A stretch of DNA of 64,000 nt from Acetobacter syzygii (GTDB lineage: Bacteria; Pseudomonadota; Alphaproteobacteria; Acetobacterales; Acetobacteraceae): assembly GCF_000964225.1 (NCBI RefSeq), contig NZ_BAMZ01000027.1, positions 145,806 to 209,805 of the forward strand. The letters run 5' to 3'. Made by a program: the position numbers and the translations under genes. This document shows positions 29,077 to 37,308 of this stretch, piece after piece (positions within the stretch are counted from its first letter, which is position 1; the number at the start of each line of letters is the position of its first letter). The notes under the pieces are model-generated. The model saw only the letters and a program-made list of their open reading frames with translations. It made no database searches and had not been told where the DNA came from.

Positions 29077-30246
29077 ATGCGCCGCTTTGGCCATAGATGC
29101 CAGAACAAGGCATTTGCCTTCTTTACTTTTTTGCTCTGCTCAGGAGGCGCCGCTCTGGCCGCTCCTGCTACACCACCACTGACTGCCGAAACGAGTGATG
29201 TTGCTACACTCCCTCATTTTTCTGATCATTGGGCATTGATCGCGACCAATAACGTTGCTTTCACATTGTACGATGGTGATAAAGGGACAATCCTTGGCAC
29301 CGTTCCCGCAAAAATGATTGATAATATTAACATTTCTTCTGACAGAGCGAAAATTTATGCTGCGGTCAGCATGTGGTCACGGGAAGATCATGGTACGCGG
29401 GAGGATTTTTTACAGGAGTATGATGCACAACATCTTTCTCTGGAACATGAGATTGATTTACCTCCCCGTGCTCTTGCTGTTTTCAAGCAGCAGAATTTGG
29501 AATTAAGTGCGGATGGTCAGTGGGCGTATATTTTTAATATGAGCCCAGCAACCGGGGTTTCCATTGTAGATCTACATGACCGGAAAGTTGTCCGCACGGT
29601 GGATACGCCGGGTTGTGCGCTTATTTTTCCATGGGCACATGGTGGGTTTTCTTCCCTGTGCGGTAATGGATCGCTGACCAATGTGGCTTTTGACGGAAAA
29701 AAGGCGCAGGTTACCCAAACAAAATCGTTTTTTGATGCCGATACAGATCCTGTTTTTGAGCAAAGTCAGGTGGACCGGCATACGGGGCAGGCTCTGTTTG
29801 TGACATACACAGGTATGGTCTATCCAGCGACCCTGTCGGCACAACCGGTGCTTGGTCAACCGTGGTCTTTGCAAGAGGCCGCATCCCAACCCAAGGCTGG
29901 TACTGGTGTGCAGGAACTGGCCTGGCGGCCTGGCGGTAAACAGCCGTTTTTCTGGCATAAGGCTGATAATCGCCTGTATGTGTTGATGCATACGGGAACG
30001 TACTGGACCCATAAACAGGATGGGACGGAAGTCTGGGTTTATGATGTTGTGCAGCATCGGTTGCTGCAGCGGATTGCTTTGCCAGGCCCGACAGCCAGTA
30101 TTGCGGTTAGCCCTGATACCAAGCATCCATTGCTGTTTGCTGTGCAGCCATCTGGCAAGCTGTTTATTCTTTCTGCTGAAAGTGGAGAGGTGACAAAAAC
30201 GATTGAGGCAAGGGTGGCTGGTTTTCTTGTGGTTCCCACTCCGTAA
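29077..30246 (+). CDS. mauB: TTQ amine dehydrogenase large (heavy) subunit, set 1
   Basis: About 390 residues. The start at 29077 has AAGGA nine bases upstream; the frame opens earlier at a TTG. A signal peptide (FAFFTFLLCSGGAALAAPA) sends it to the periplasm. The rest is a seven-bladed beta-propeller like methylamine/aralkylamine dehydrogenase heavy chains: RDHWALIATNNV-type first blade, PGCALIFPWAHGGFSSLCGNGSLTNV (conserved Cys pair) and the late LYVLMHTGTYWTHKQDGTEVWVYDVV. It forms the alpha2beta2 enzyme with the light chain 65 bases downstream. A paralogue at 33646 shares all these segments. Which amine it oxidises is not readable; the gene name marks the family only. Confidence 0.85.
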   Translation: MRRFGHRCQNKAFAFFTFLLCSGGAALAAPATPPLTAETSDVATLPHFSDHWALIATNNVAFTLYDGDKGTILGTVPAKMIDNINISSDRAKIYAAVSMWSREDHGTREDFLQEYDAQHLSLEHEIDLPPRALAVFKQQNLELSADGQWAYIFNMSPATGVSIVDLHDRKVVRTVDTPGCALIFPWAHGGFSSLCGNGSLTNVAFDGKKAQVTQTKSFFDADTDPVFEQSQVDRHTGQALFVTYTGMVYPATLSAQPVLGQPWSLQEAASQPKAGTGVQELAWRPGGKQPFFWHKADNRLYVLMHTGTYWTHKQDGTEVWVYDVVQHRLLQRIALPGPTASIAVSPDTKHPLLFAVQPSGKLFILSAESGEVTKTIEARVAGFLVVPTP

Positions 30247-30310
30247 TTCTGTGAAGAAAATATAGTTTTGAAAATGTGCCCTCTGGCAAAGATGAAAGGC
30301 AGCTTCGGTC

Positions 30311-30871
30311 ATGCGTGTTCCTCTTTTTGACCGTGTAACAGAAACTTTTACACGCCATCTGGCCTCGCATTCTCCGCGCCGTCAGTTTCTGGCTCGGTTT
30401 TCAACCCTTGTTGCTGGTTCGGGGGCCTTTCCACTTTTGCCAGTACAGCGTGCACAAGCGGAAAGCCGGACCGTTCCGCCTGTTCAACCCAACATAGCTT
30501 CCGACTTTGATCGCCTTGCACAGTCAACCGATCCAACAAAGTGCAATTATTGGCGCCATTGTGCTATTGATGGAGTCTTGTGTGGCTGCTGCGGTGGTGG
30601 TGTGCATACATGTCCGCCGGGAACTCAGCCGTCTCCCGTTTCATGGATTGGCACCTGTCGTAATCCATCGGATGGACGACAATATGTTATTGCCTACAGG
30701 GATTGTTGTGGCAGAACAACGTGTGCGTCCACGCCTGATTGTCATTGCAATACTGCTGATCGGGAAATGCCGATATATCGACCTCAGGCTAGCAATGATA
30801 TTATCTGGTGTTTTGGTACAACATCGACTGCTTACCATTGTTCTACAGCAGCTATTGTTGGTCAGGCCTGA
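30311..30871 (+). CDS. mauA: TTQ amine dehydrogenase light (catalytic) subunit, set 1
   Basis: 186 residues. The leader with SPRRQFLARF looks like a Tat signal, as known for MADH light chains, allowing export after folding. The TTQ tryptophans are W112 (SWIGTC) and W166 (DIIWCFG); the biogenesis Asp is D87 (CAIDG) and the catalytic-base Asp D131 (YRDCCG). The mature part has 14 Cys instead of the 12 of methylamine dehydrogenase. The extra ones fall in CGCCGG and in RTTCAS; this pattern recalls aralkylamine dehydrogenase from memory. It oxidises a primary amine to aldehyde and ammonia in the periplasm, with electrons to a c cytochrome or copper protein. The 3' end overlaps the upstream reach of the cytochrome frame. 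Confidence 0.9.
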   Translation: MRVPLFDRVTETFTRHLASHSPRRQFLARFSTLVAGSGAFPLLPVQRAQAESRTVPPVQPNIASDFDRLAQSTDPTKCNYWRHCAIDGVLCGCCGGGVHTCPPGTQPSPVSWIGTCRNPSDGRQYVIAYRDCCGRTTCASTPDCHCNTADREMPIYRPQASNDIIWCFGTTSTAYHCSTAAIVGQA

Positions 30872-30873
30872 AG

Positions 30874-31461
30874 ATGTTCAGGCAGGCGGTCTATAACCGT
30901 TCGAAGCGGAGAGCCGTGCAGATTCTTGCTTGTGCAGTCTTCACGATGATATTTGCAAATATGCTGTTGCCGCTGCAGAACGTGCGTGCCGAGAGTGGAA
31001 GGGATGAAGGAGCTTTTTCTCCCCCCCGTTTGCATTATCTACTGAATTGCGCTGGTTGCCATGGTTTGGAAGGTCATTCGAGCAAAACACTGGTGCCTGA
31101 TCTTTTAGATCAAGCTGGATTTTTTTTATGTTCTCCAGATGGACGGGACTACATCATACGTTTACCTAATGTGGCATTTGTCAAATTACCATCCCTGCAG
31201 TTGGCTGATCTTATGAACTATGTGGTTTTTACGCTGGGTAAAAAGAGCGTACCGCCTGGTGCTAAGCCTTATACGGCTGCGGAAGTGGACAATTTACGCA
31301 AACGTTCATTCCATGATTACAGCTTGCAGGCCTACAGAAAGGCAGTCGTAGAGTCAGTGTTACGTGCCTGTCCCGCAGCGGTTGGCAAGCTTCAGGTTTA
31401 CGGTGTCGCGCTGGATCAAAAGGAAGTGGCCAATATGGGTGGCGGTTCTCCTTCATATTGA
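30874..31461 (+). CDS. mono-haem c-type cytochrome, set 1
   Basis: About 195 residues. ATG 30874 lies just after the light-chain stop. An N-terminal basic and hydrophobic segment (ILACAVFTMIFANMLLPLQNVRA) is the export signal. One haem site, CAGCH (C59-H63), is present. The paralogue at 36740 has a Met in PGVSMSL at the likely sixth-ligand position; here the matching residues are PNVAFVK, so another residue must be the distal ligand or the site is open. Position right after the light chain matches the small cytochrome that follows aauA in the aralkylamine dehydrogenase cluster (known). It probably takes electrons from the TTQ enzyme. Confidence 0.8.
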   Translation: MFRQAVYNRSKRRAVQILACAVFTMIFANMLLPLQNVRAESGRDEGAFSPPRLHYLLNCAGCHGLEGHSSKTLVPDLLDQAGFFLCSPDGRDYIIRLPNVAFVKLPSLQLADLMNYVVFTLGKKSVPPGAKPYTAAEVDNLRKRSFHDYSLQAYRKAVVESVLRACPAAVGKLQVYGVALDQKEVANMGGGSPSY

Positions 31462-31490
31462 AGGAGAATATGTAGATGAGAAACTGAATG
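31461..31490 (+). promoter_or_regulatory. Shine-Dalgarno with three-codon mini-frame coupled to the ester hydrolase
   Basis: AAGGAGA (31461-31467) is well spaced from ATG 31476, which opens the tiny frame Met-Arg-Asn-stop ending at 31487. The hydrolase ATG starts at 31488, directly after that stop. Its own spacing from the Shine-Dalgarno is about 20 bases, so initiation may depend on reinitiation after the mini-frame. Confidence 0.4.
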
Positions 31491-33434
31491 TTTTTTAAAA
31501 AAATAATTCTGAATATTGGTATTTGCACAGGTTTTCTGGCTGGTGAAGTCTCTTTGAGTGTCGTGTCTGCTGGCGCACATGAATGGGATATGCCTGCCCA
31601 TTTTCATGTTGTTAACAACGGGTTTGATTACACACGACGAGATATCATGATCCCCATGCGAGATGGGGTAAAGCTGCATACAGTTATTTTGCTTCCTAAA
31701 AATGTGCGTAGTGCTCCTATTTTGCTGACACGTACTCCATATGATGCCGATCAGATGGCGCATAACCAGCATAGTAGCCATATGGATGTGGCACTTTATG
31801 GTTATGACAACATGTCTGATGTGGTTACGGAAGGTGGCTACATTAGAGTTTTGCAGGATGTGCGGGGCAAGTATGGCTCTGGAGGTGACTATGTCATGCA
31901 AAAGCCACTTGCCGCACCTAAGCCTGGTGGAACAGATGAATCAACAGATGCTTACGATACAATAGACTGGCTGGTTAAAAACCTCCCTCAATCCAATGGT
32001 CGTGTGGGTCTTCTCGGTATTTCCTACGATGGCTTTCTGGTGCTTATGGGGCTTGTGAATCCGCATCCCGCCCTGAAGGTTGCTGTGCCTATGAATGCTA
32101 TGGTGGATGGTTGGCGTGGGGATGACTGGTTTCACAATGGGGCATTCCGTGAGCAGATGCTTCCTTACCTGTATGAGCAGGGGGCGACGCACGCTAATTC
32201 GGAAATATGGTGGTCCGCGCATTACGATGATTATGATACCTATATGAACGCTGGATCCGCAGGGGGTGTGGGTAATGCGCGGGGTATGCAGCAGATCGGT
32301 TTTTATAGGAATCTTCTGGCTCATCCTGCTTATGATAACTTCTGGCAGGCTCAGGCGGTGGATAAAATTATGGCCCGCCAATCCGTGCACGTTCCAACAA
32401 TGCTAGTACATAGTTTGTGGGATCAGGAAGACATTTACGGTACCATGGCAACATATTACGCCATGAAACCACATGACAGCCAAGGAGACATGCTGCATCT
32501 GGTCATAGGGCCATGGTTCCATGGGGGAGAAATCAGGAAGGGTGCGCAACTAGGCACAATAGAATTCGGGAGTGATACCGGAGTTTATTTTCGGCAGCAG
32601 ATTCTGGCTCCTTTTCTGGCCTCTGCTCTTTGGGGGAAGTCCGCTCAGACACCGCCTGTTGTCGCTTTTGTAACGGGAGAAAACCGTTGGGAGAGTTTAC
32701 CAGCGTGGCCTCTGGTTAATCTGGATAGTCCCCCGAAAACTGCAGATATGACTGCGGCGGCTTTAAGGCCTGATCACAAGCTGATCTTCACAAAACAGGT
32801 TGGTCCGCTCAATGCTTCAGTTGCATATGTGTCTGATCCTGCCAGACCGGTGCCGTATCGGCACAGACCCATTCTGGCCATGGATGGTGCAGGGTCAACG
32901 TGGCACAACTGGCTGGTGGATGACCAGCGCGAAGCATCGGGTAGAACAGACGTAGCGGCTTTTGTCTCAGATGTGTTGCAAGCACCTCTGACGGTGCGTG
33001 GACAACCTTATGTGCATCTCAAAGCTGCAATATCGGGAACAGATGTCGATTTTGTGGTGAAGGTGATAGACGTTTACCCGGATGAGGTTGCTGACCAGCC
33101 AGAACTGGGAGGGTATCAGCTTATGGTCAGTGCGGATATTTTCCGTGGACGATACAGGAATGGTCTGGCCAAGCCAGAAGCAGTGCCTGCCAATATACCG
33201 CAGATGTATAGTTTCTATCTTCCTTTGGCCAATCATACTTTTCTGGAAGGCCACCGCGTTATGGTGCAGGTCCAGTCAAGCTGGTTTCCACTTTACGATC
33301 GGAATCCGCAGACTTTTGTGGATAATATTTTTCTGGCTCAACCAGAAGCCTATAAAGCGATGACTGTGCAGCTTTATGAAGATGAAAGTCGGGTGGACCT
33401 TCCTGTGGTGAACCGTATGGGCGCAACCCCGTAA
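31488..33434 (+). CDS. aehA: alpha-amino acid ester hydrolase (CocE/NonD, peptidase S15 family)
   Basis: 648 residues with a signal peptide (about 1-30), so periplasmic. The alpha/beta domain has the nucleophile GISYDG (S179), Asp in WDQED (D312) and His in PWFHGG (H345). The carboxylate cluster that binds the substrate's alpha-amino group in Acetobacter and Xanthomonas AEH (known) is kept: D212/D213 in GDDWF, E314 and D315. The C-terminal jelly-roll domain includes LTVRGQPYVHLKAAISGTDVDFVVKVIDVYPD. These enzymes cleave alpha-amino acid esters and amides and are known for beta-lactam acyl transfer; the natural role is unsettled. Here it is wedged between two TTQ dehydrogenase gene sets on the same strand. 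Confidence 0.9.
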   Translation: MFFKKIILNIGICTGFLAGEVSLSVVSAGAHEWDMPAHFHVVNNGFDYTRRDIMIPMRDGVKLHTVILLPKNVRSAPILLTRTPYDADQMAHNQHSSHMDVALYGYDNMSDVVTEGGYIRVLQDVRGKYGSGGDYVMQKPLAAPKPGGTDESTDAYDTIDWLVKNLPQSNGRVGLLGISYDGFLVLMGLVNPHPALKVAVPMNAMVDGWRGDDWFHNGAFREQMLPYLYEQGATHANSEIWWSAHYDDYDTYMNAGSAGGVGNARGMQQIGFYRNLLAHPAYDNFWQAQAVDKIMARQSVHVPTMLVHSLWDQEDIYGTMATYYAMKPHDSQGDMLHLVIGPWFHGGEIRKGAQLGTIEFGSDTGVYFRQQILAPFLASALWGKSAQTPPVVAFVTGENRWESLPAWPLVNLDSPPKTADMTAAALRPDHKLIFTKQVGPLNASVAYVSDPARPVPYRHRPILAMDGAGSTWHNWLVDDQREASGRTDVAAFVSDVLQAPLTVRGQPYVHLKAAISGTDVDFVVKVIDVYPDEVADQPELGGYQLMVSADIFRGRYRNGLAKPEAVPANIPQMYSFYLPLANHTFLEGHRVMVQVQSSWFPLYDRNPQTFVDNIFLAQPEAYKAMTVQLYEDESRVDLPVVNRMGATP

Positions 33435-33645
33435 AGATTTGAATACATCATGCTTTTCCGGGGTTTCAATTTTTAAAGTCTGGATGGGTATGGGGCTCTG
33501 TGTGTTCATAAAATTTCTGTGCAGATAGTGTGTTGTGCCGTTTTGTCTTTCCAGAAAAGTTATAATGCACATTATTGCTCTTGCCAGTCTGGAAGTGTCT
33601 GCATAATGTAAGAAAACCGTTTCGAATCCGAAAGAAACAGGCAGC

Positions 33646-34845
33646 ATGTTTTTTCATAATTCTTGTAGAAGTTTTGCGCTTTCCCTTCTAGGGGGCGTTG
33701 CAATGGTTTCATTGGGTGGAAGTGCCTTGGCAGCAGACCCCGTTCTGCAGACTGAGCAGAGCGATGTTGTTACGCTTAAGCCCTATACGCCTCATACTAT
33801 TCTGGTCATGGACTCTGCTGGTACTCATGCCAAAGACGGCCGTGTTTATGTGGTCGATGCTGACCGGGGTGCTCTGTTGGGTATGGTTCAGGCCGCATAC
33901 AATCCCAATGTAACCATGGTCCCGGATGCCAGCCGCTTTTATGTGGGTGAAACCACATGGGCACATGGTAACCGTGGTGCACGGTATGACCTGCTTGCTG
34001 AATATGATGCCCGCACACTCAAGCTGACATCAGACGAAGAGTTACCTGCCCGTGCGCTGATCACACCCAAGCGGAATAGCTTGACTTTGAATGTGGGAGC
34101 CACCCGCGCGTATGTTTACCAGATGAGCCCCAGCAATGGGGTAGAAGTGGTGGATACACATGCCCACAAGGTCACCCAGTCGGTGGACCTTCCGGGTTGT
34201 GCCTTGACTTATCCTTGGGGCACCAGTGGTTTTTCATCCCTCTGTGCGGATGGAACACTGGCCAATGTGTCCTTGAGTGAGGATGGTAAGGCCAGCATGA
34301 CACATTCTGCAGTGTTTTTTGCCCCTGACAAAGATGCTGTTTTTGAAAATAGTCCATCTGTTGCCAAAACGGGCGAAGCCTATTTTCTGTCCTACACCGG
34401 AAACATCTATCCAGCTCATTTGGGAGCAAATGCCACGGTGGAAGCACCTTGGTCGTTGCAGGTTGGTGCCGGTATGAAGCCCGCGTCCGATGCCTCCGCC
34501 CCATTCGAGGTCACATGGCGACCAGGTGGCATTCAGTTGATTGCTCTGCATCAATCGGATCATGAATTATATGTGCTCATGCATCGCGGCACATTCTGGA
34601 CACATAAGGAAGATGGAACCGAAGTCTGGGTTTATGATGCACAGACACATAAGAGGCTGCGTCGTATTCCGCTCAAAAAGACCAGTAACATGGTGGGGGT
34701 AACGCAGGACGATCATCCGCTTATGTTTACAACGGATACAGATGGTGACCTCTTTATCTATGATGCGCAGACAGGACACCTGTTGAGAACTGTTAAAAAG
34801 CTCGGTACATCGGTAACCTTTACGATTGCACCTGGAGAAGAATGA
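33646..34845 (+). CDS. mauB: TTQ amine dehydrogenase large (heavy) subunit, set 2
   Basis: 399 residues with signal peptide (SFALSLLGGVAMVSLGGSALAADP). Propeller features match set 1: TILVMDSA...GRVYVVDADRG, LPGCALTYPWGTSGFSSLCADGTLANV, YVLMHRGTFWTHKEDGTEVWVYDAQTHKRL and a C-terminal LFIYDAQTGHLLRTVKKLG, which resembles the end of methylamine dehydrogenase heavy chains. The stop codon overlaps the next gene's ATG (ATGA), showing tight coupling with mauE. About 210 bases of AT-rich sequence before it probably hold a promoter. Amine specificity is unknown. Confidence 0.9.
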   Translation: MFFHNSCRSFALSLLGGVAMVSLGGSALAADPVLQTEQSDVVTLKPYTPHTILVMDSAGTHAKDGRVYVVDADRGALLGMVQAAYNPNVTMVPDASRFYVGETTWAHGNRGARYDLLAEYDARTLKLTSDEELPARALITPKRNSLTLNVGATRAYVYQMSPSNGVEVVDTHAHKVTQSVDLPGCALTYPWGTSGFSSLCADGTLANVSLSEDGKASMTHSAVFFAPDKDAVFENSPSVAKTGEAYFLSYTGNIYPAHLGANATVEAPWSLQVGAGMKPASDASAPFEVTWRPGGIQLIALHQSDHELYVLMHRGTFWTHKEDGTEVWVYDAQTHKRLRRIPLKKTSNMVGVTQDDHPLMFTTDTDGDLFIYDAQTGHLLRTVKKLGTSVTFTIAPGEE

Positions 34846-35411
34846 GCATGGTTGTGGCCATGCCGTTTATGGAGACCAGCGTGGTATCTTCATTTTTTCT
34901 TGGTCTGGCACCAGTCAGTGCCGGCGGGATGGGAAGCCTGTTTGTATTGGCAGGTTTTGCAAAGCTGAAGAATCACGACACGTTTCTGACTTTGTTGGCG
35001 GGGTATCGCTTACTGCCAGCTTTTATGCTTGAGCCTATGGCATGGGGCTTGGGTATTGTCGAACTGCTGGCTGGTTTGGCCATAATGTCTGGTCGTTATG
35101 TTACGGGCGGGGTTGTGGCCATTGTCGCTATGCTGGTGGTGTTTGCTCTGGCCATGAGTGTTAATATTCTGCGGGGGCGTACCAGCCTTTCATGTGGCTG
35201 TACACCGGGAATTACGTCAGAATCTCTTTCGTGGAAGGGAATAGGGCGCACGCTTGCTTATATCCCGCTGGCAATCATGCCTCTTTATGGGCAGCCGATG
35301 GCTATGCCATTTATTTGGTGTGCAGGTGTGGTGGCTGGTTTGTGCATCTATCTGTTGTGGTTTGCAGCATACACTTTGCCTAAAGCACAGCCTGCCCTGG
35401 GAGGGCGATAA
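34842..35411 (+). CDS. mauE: MauE family inner membrane protein for TTQ enzyme maturation
   Basis: 189 residues with about five hydrophobic spans, of the DoxX/MauE type. LAGFAKLKNHDTFLTLLAGYRLLPA and GLGIVELLAGLAIMSGRY are the typical first-half segments, and SCGCTP carries the Cys pair of MauE proteins. MauE works with MauD to make or shuffle the six disulfides of the light chain; without it the subunit is degraded in Paracoccus (known). Starts by a 4-base overlap with mauB, with GGAG before the ATG. Set 1 has no copy, so this protein probably serves both light chains. Confidence 0.9.
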   Translation: MSMVVAMPFMETSVVSSFFLGLAPVSAGGMGSLFVLAGFAKLKNHDTFLTLLAGYRLLPAFMLEPMAWGLGIVELLAGLAIMSGRYVTGGVVAIVAMLVVFALAMSVNILRGRTSLSCGCTPGITSESLSWKGIGRTLAYIPLAIMPLYGQPMAMPFIWCAGVVAGLCIYLLWFAAYTLPKAQPALGGR

Positions 35412-35414
35412 CGG

Positions 35415-36023
35415 ATGATGTTAGCGCTTTTTCTCTGGCTTATTGTGTTGAGCGTGTTGGCTATTGGGTTGGTCGTGGTTTTGCTGGCGCTGGCCCGACA
35501 AATCGGAGTGCTCCATGAACGGTTAGCTCCACTTGGAGAGCAGCAGAATACCCATACCGGTTTGGAAGTCGGGCAGTTGGTGCCGCGTCTGGTTTTGCAT
35601 ACGCTGGATGGCCTGCCCGTAACAGTAGGCGACACTCTGCCTGTAGGGCGTTTTCAGTTGCTGGTCTTTGTTGCGCCAGAGTGCCCGGTCTGCAAAAGAG
35701 TCGTGCCTTTGGCCAAACAGGCGGCGACAGAACGAGGTATGGATCTGCTGTTGGTTGGCGATGGCCCTTTGCCTGAATTAAAAGCAATGGTTGCGGAACG
35801 ACCAGAAATGCTCGGCTTGCCTCTGTTGACCGGGGTTGAGCTTGGTTTGGTGCTCCAGATCAACAGATTGCCAGCCATGGTTGTACTGGATGACCGCGGA
35901 ACTATCCGCGCTAAGGATATTGTGAATACACGCCGTCAGATTGAGGGGTTGCTTGATGCCGCAACGGCCAATACCGCTCAGGAGCTGGCGCATACAGGAG
36001 TGACTTCTCATGTTGCCGTCTGA
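35415..36023 (+). CDS. mauD: MauD family thioredoxin-like protein for TTQ light-chain disulfides
   Basis: 202 residues. One N-terminal membrane helix (LWLIVLSVLAIGLVVVLLALA) anchors a periplasmic thioredoxin-like domain. The redox motif CPVC is C90-P-V-C93 in FVAPECPVCKRVVP, with a later INRLPAMVVLDDRG (cis-Pro loop). It is expected to handle Cys pairs of the light chain together with MauE. Four bases follow mauE, and its last 14 bases overlap the light-chain gene. Confidence 0.92.
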   Translation: MMLALFLWLIVLSVLAIGLVVVLLALARQIGVLHERLAPLGEQQNTHTGLEVGQLVPRLVLHTLDGLPVTVGDTLPVGRFQLLVFVAPECPVCKRVVPLAKQAATERGMDLLLVGDGPLPELKAMVAERPEMLGLPLLTGVELGLVLQINRLPAMVVLDDRGTIRAKDIVNTRRQIEGLLDAATANTAQELAHTGVTSHVAV

Positions 36024-36588
36024 TAATAAAAATATGAATATGGACAAGACTCTTTTTGATCAGGCGACAGAAGCTGTGCTGCGGCGTTTTGCCGGCCGTT
36101 CTTCTCGTCGTGGCATTCTTGCCAGACTGGGTGGATTGGCGGCAGCTGTGCCTCTTTTTCCTCTTTTACCAGTCAGCAGAGCCAGTGCTGCCAGTACGAG
36201 TGCCAAGGTTAAAGCACCCACTCCGTTTGCTGCAAAAGCACAAACCAAGGATGAGACAGCCTGCGATTACTGGCGTTATTGCGCTATTGATGGCAATTTG
36301 TGCTCCACGTGTGGAGGAGGGATCCATAGTTGTCCGCCAGGAACGGCTCCTTCTCCCACTTCGTGGATTGGTAGCTGCTATAATCCTCAGGATGGCAATT
36401 CCTATATGATTGCCTATCGTGATTGCTGTGGTCAGGATTCCTGTAACGAAGTGACATGCTTGAATACAGATGCAGAGCAGCCAGCCTACCGGCCAATGGC
36501 TAATAATGACATTATCTGGTGTTTTGGTACGGGAACGTCAGAAATGTATAACTGCTCGACAGCTGCGGTTATTGGCAAGGCAGCATAA
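36010..36588 (+). CDS. mauA: TTQ amine dehydrogenase light (catalytic) subunit, set 2
   Basis: 192 residues. AGGAG lies nine bases before ATG 36010, inside the mauD end. A Tat-like leader (SSRRGILARLGGLAAAVPLFPLLPVSRASA) is followed by a linker. The TTQ tryptophans are W119 (SWIGSC) and W170 (DIIWCFG); D94 (AIDGN) and D138 (YRDCCG) match the biogenesis and catalytic Asp. Exactly 12 Cys follow the leader, the methylamine-dehydrogenase number, with CSTC at the third and fourth. AIDGN, CYNPQDG, CLNTDAEQPAYRP and the ending IGKA are close to the methylamine enzyme. Sets 1 and 2 may thus serve different amines. Confidence 0.93.
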   Translation: MLPSDNKNMNMDKTLFDQATEAVLRRFAGRSSRRGILARLGGLAAAVPLFPLLPVSRASAASTSAKVKAPTPFAAKAQTKDETACDYWRYCAIDGNLCSTCGGGIHSCPPGTAPSPTSWIGSCYNPQDGNSYMIAYRDCCGQDSCNEVTCLNTDAEQPAYRPMANNDIIWCFGTGTSEMYNCSTAAVIGKAA

Positions 36589-36739
36589 TTTTTCAGTAAG
36601 CTTTTCCTGAAGCCTAATTGCGGGTCATATGTGTCGGGTTATACGGCCCCTGTTTTTGCGCTTCAGGTTTTTTGCTGATGGAAAAACAGGAATAAAGAGA
36701 TGTTTCTCTATGTCCTGAAATTTGTTTTGAAAGAGCAGA

Positions 36740-37288
36740 ATGCGTTGCATGGTATTCATTCCGTTTCTTGGTAAAGTTAAAAGACAGATTTTTTCTTTGT
36801 GGCGCAATACTGGGTTGGTCGTTCTGGTTTGTATGATCTGCGTCAGCTTTGCGGGAACAAAGGCTGCATGGGCAGAGGATGCTGTTAAAGGGGCTACAAC
36901 TCTGAACCGCACGCAATCCAACTATCTGTCTCATTGTGGCGGATGCCACGGGATCGAAGGTATTTCTGGGCCAACGTTTGTGCCTCCTTTGCGTGATGTC
37001 GTGGGCAGTTTTGGTTGCACTGATGAAGGGCGGGAATATTTGGTGCGGGTTCCCGGTGTATCCATGTCTTTGATTCGGGATGATCAGGAACTGGCAGATG
37101 TCATGAATTTTGTCTTGTTCACCCTTGGTGGCCATAGCACAAAAACGGGTTTTAAACCGTACACGGCAGCAGAAATCCACGAATGGCGGCAGAAGCCGAT
37201 GTCGATGCCAGATTTTATGAAGCACCGCTCAGAGGTGTTACAACGTTCATTGGTGGCCTGCCAAAAGTCTGCCATAACCACGCCGTAA
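36740..37288 (+). CDS. mono-haem c-type cytochrome, set 2
   Basis: 182 residues. The export signal (LVVLVCMICVSFAGTKAAWA) is followed by one haem site CGGCH (C66-H70) and GPTFVPPLRDVVG. The segment VPGVSMSLIRDDQELADVMNFVLF supplies a Met as the likely sixth ligand. The C-terminal tail with FKPYTAAEIHEWRQ is shared with the set 1 cytochrome (KPYTAAEVDNLRK), so the two are paralogues. It is placed after the light chain as in the aau cluster and is a probable electron acceptor. Confidence 0.85.
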   Translation: MRCMVFIPFLGKVKRQIFSLWRNTGLVVLVCMICVSFAGTKAAWAEDAVKGATTLNRTQSNYLSHCGGCHGIEGISGPTFVPPLRDVVGSFGCTDEGREYLVRVPGVSMSLIRDDQELADVMNFVLFTLGGHSTKTGFKPYTAAEIHEWRQKPMSMPDFMKHRSEVLQRSLVACQKSAITTP

Positions 37289-37308
37289 TAGACGAGAGAC
37301 AGTACCGG

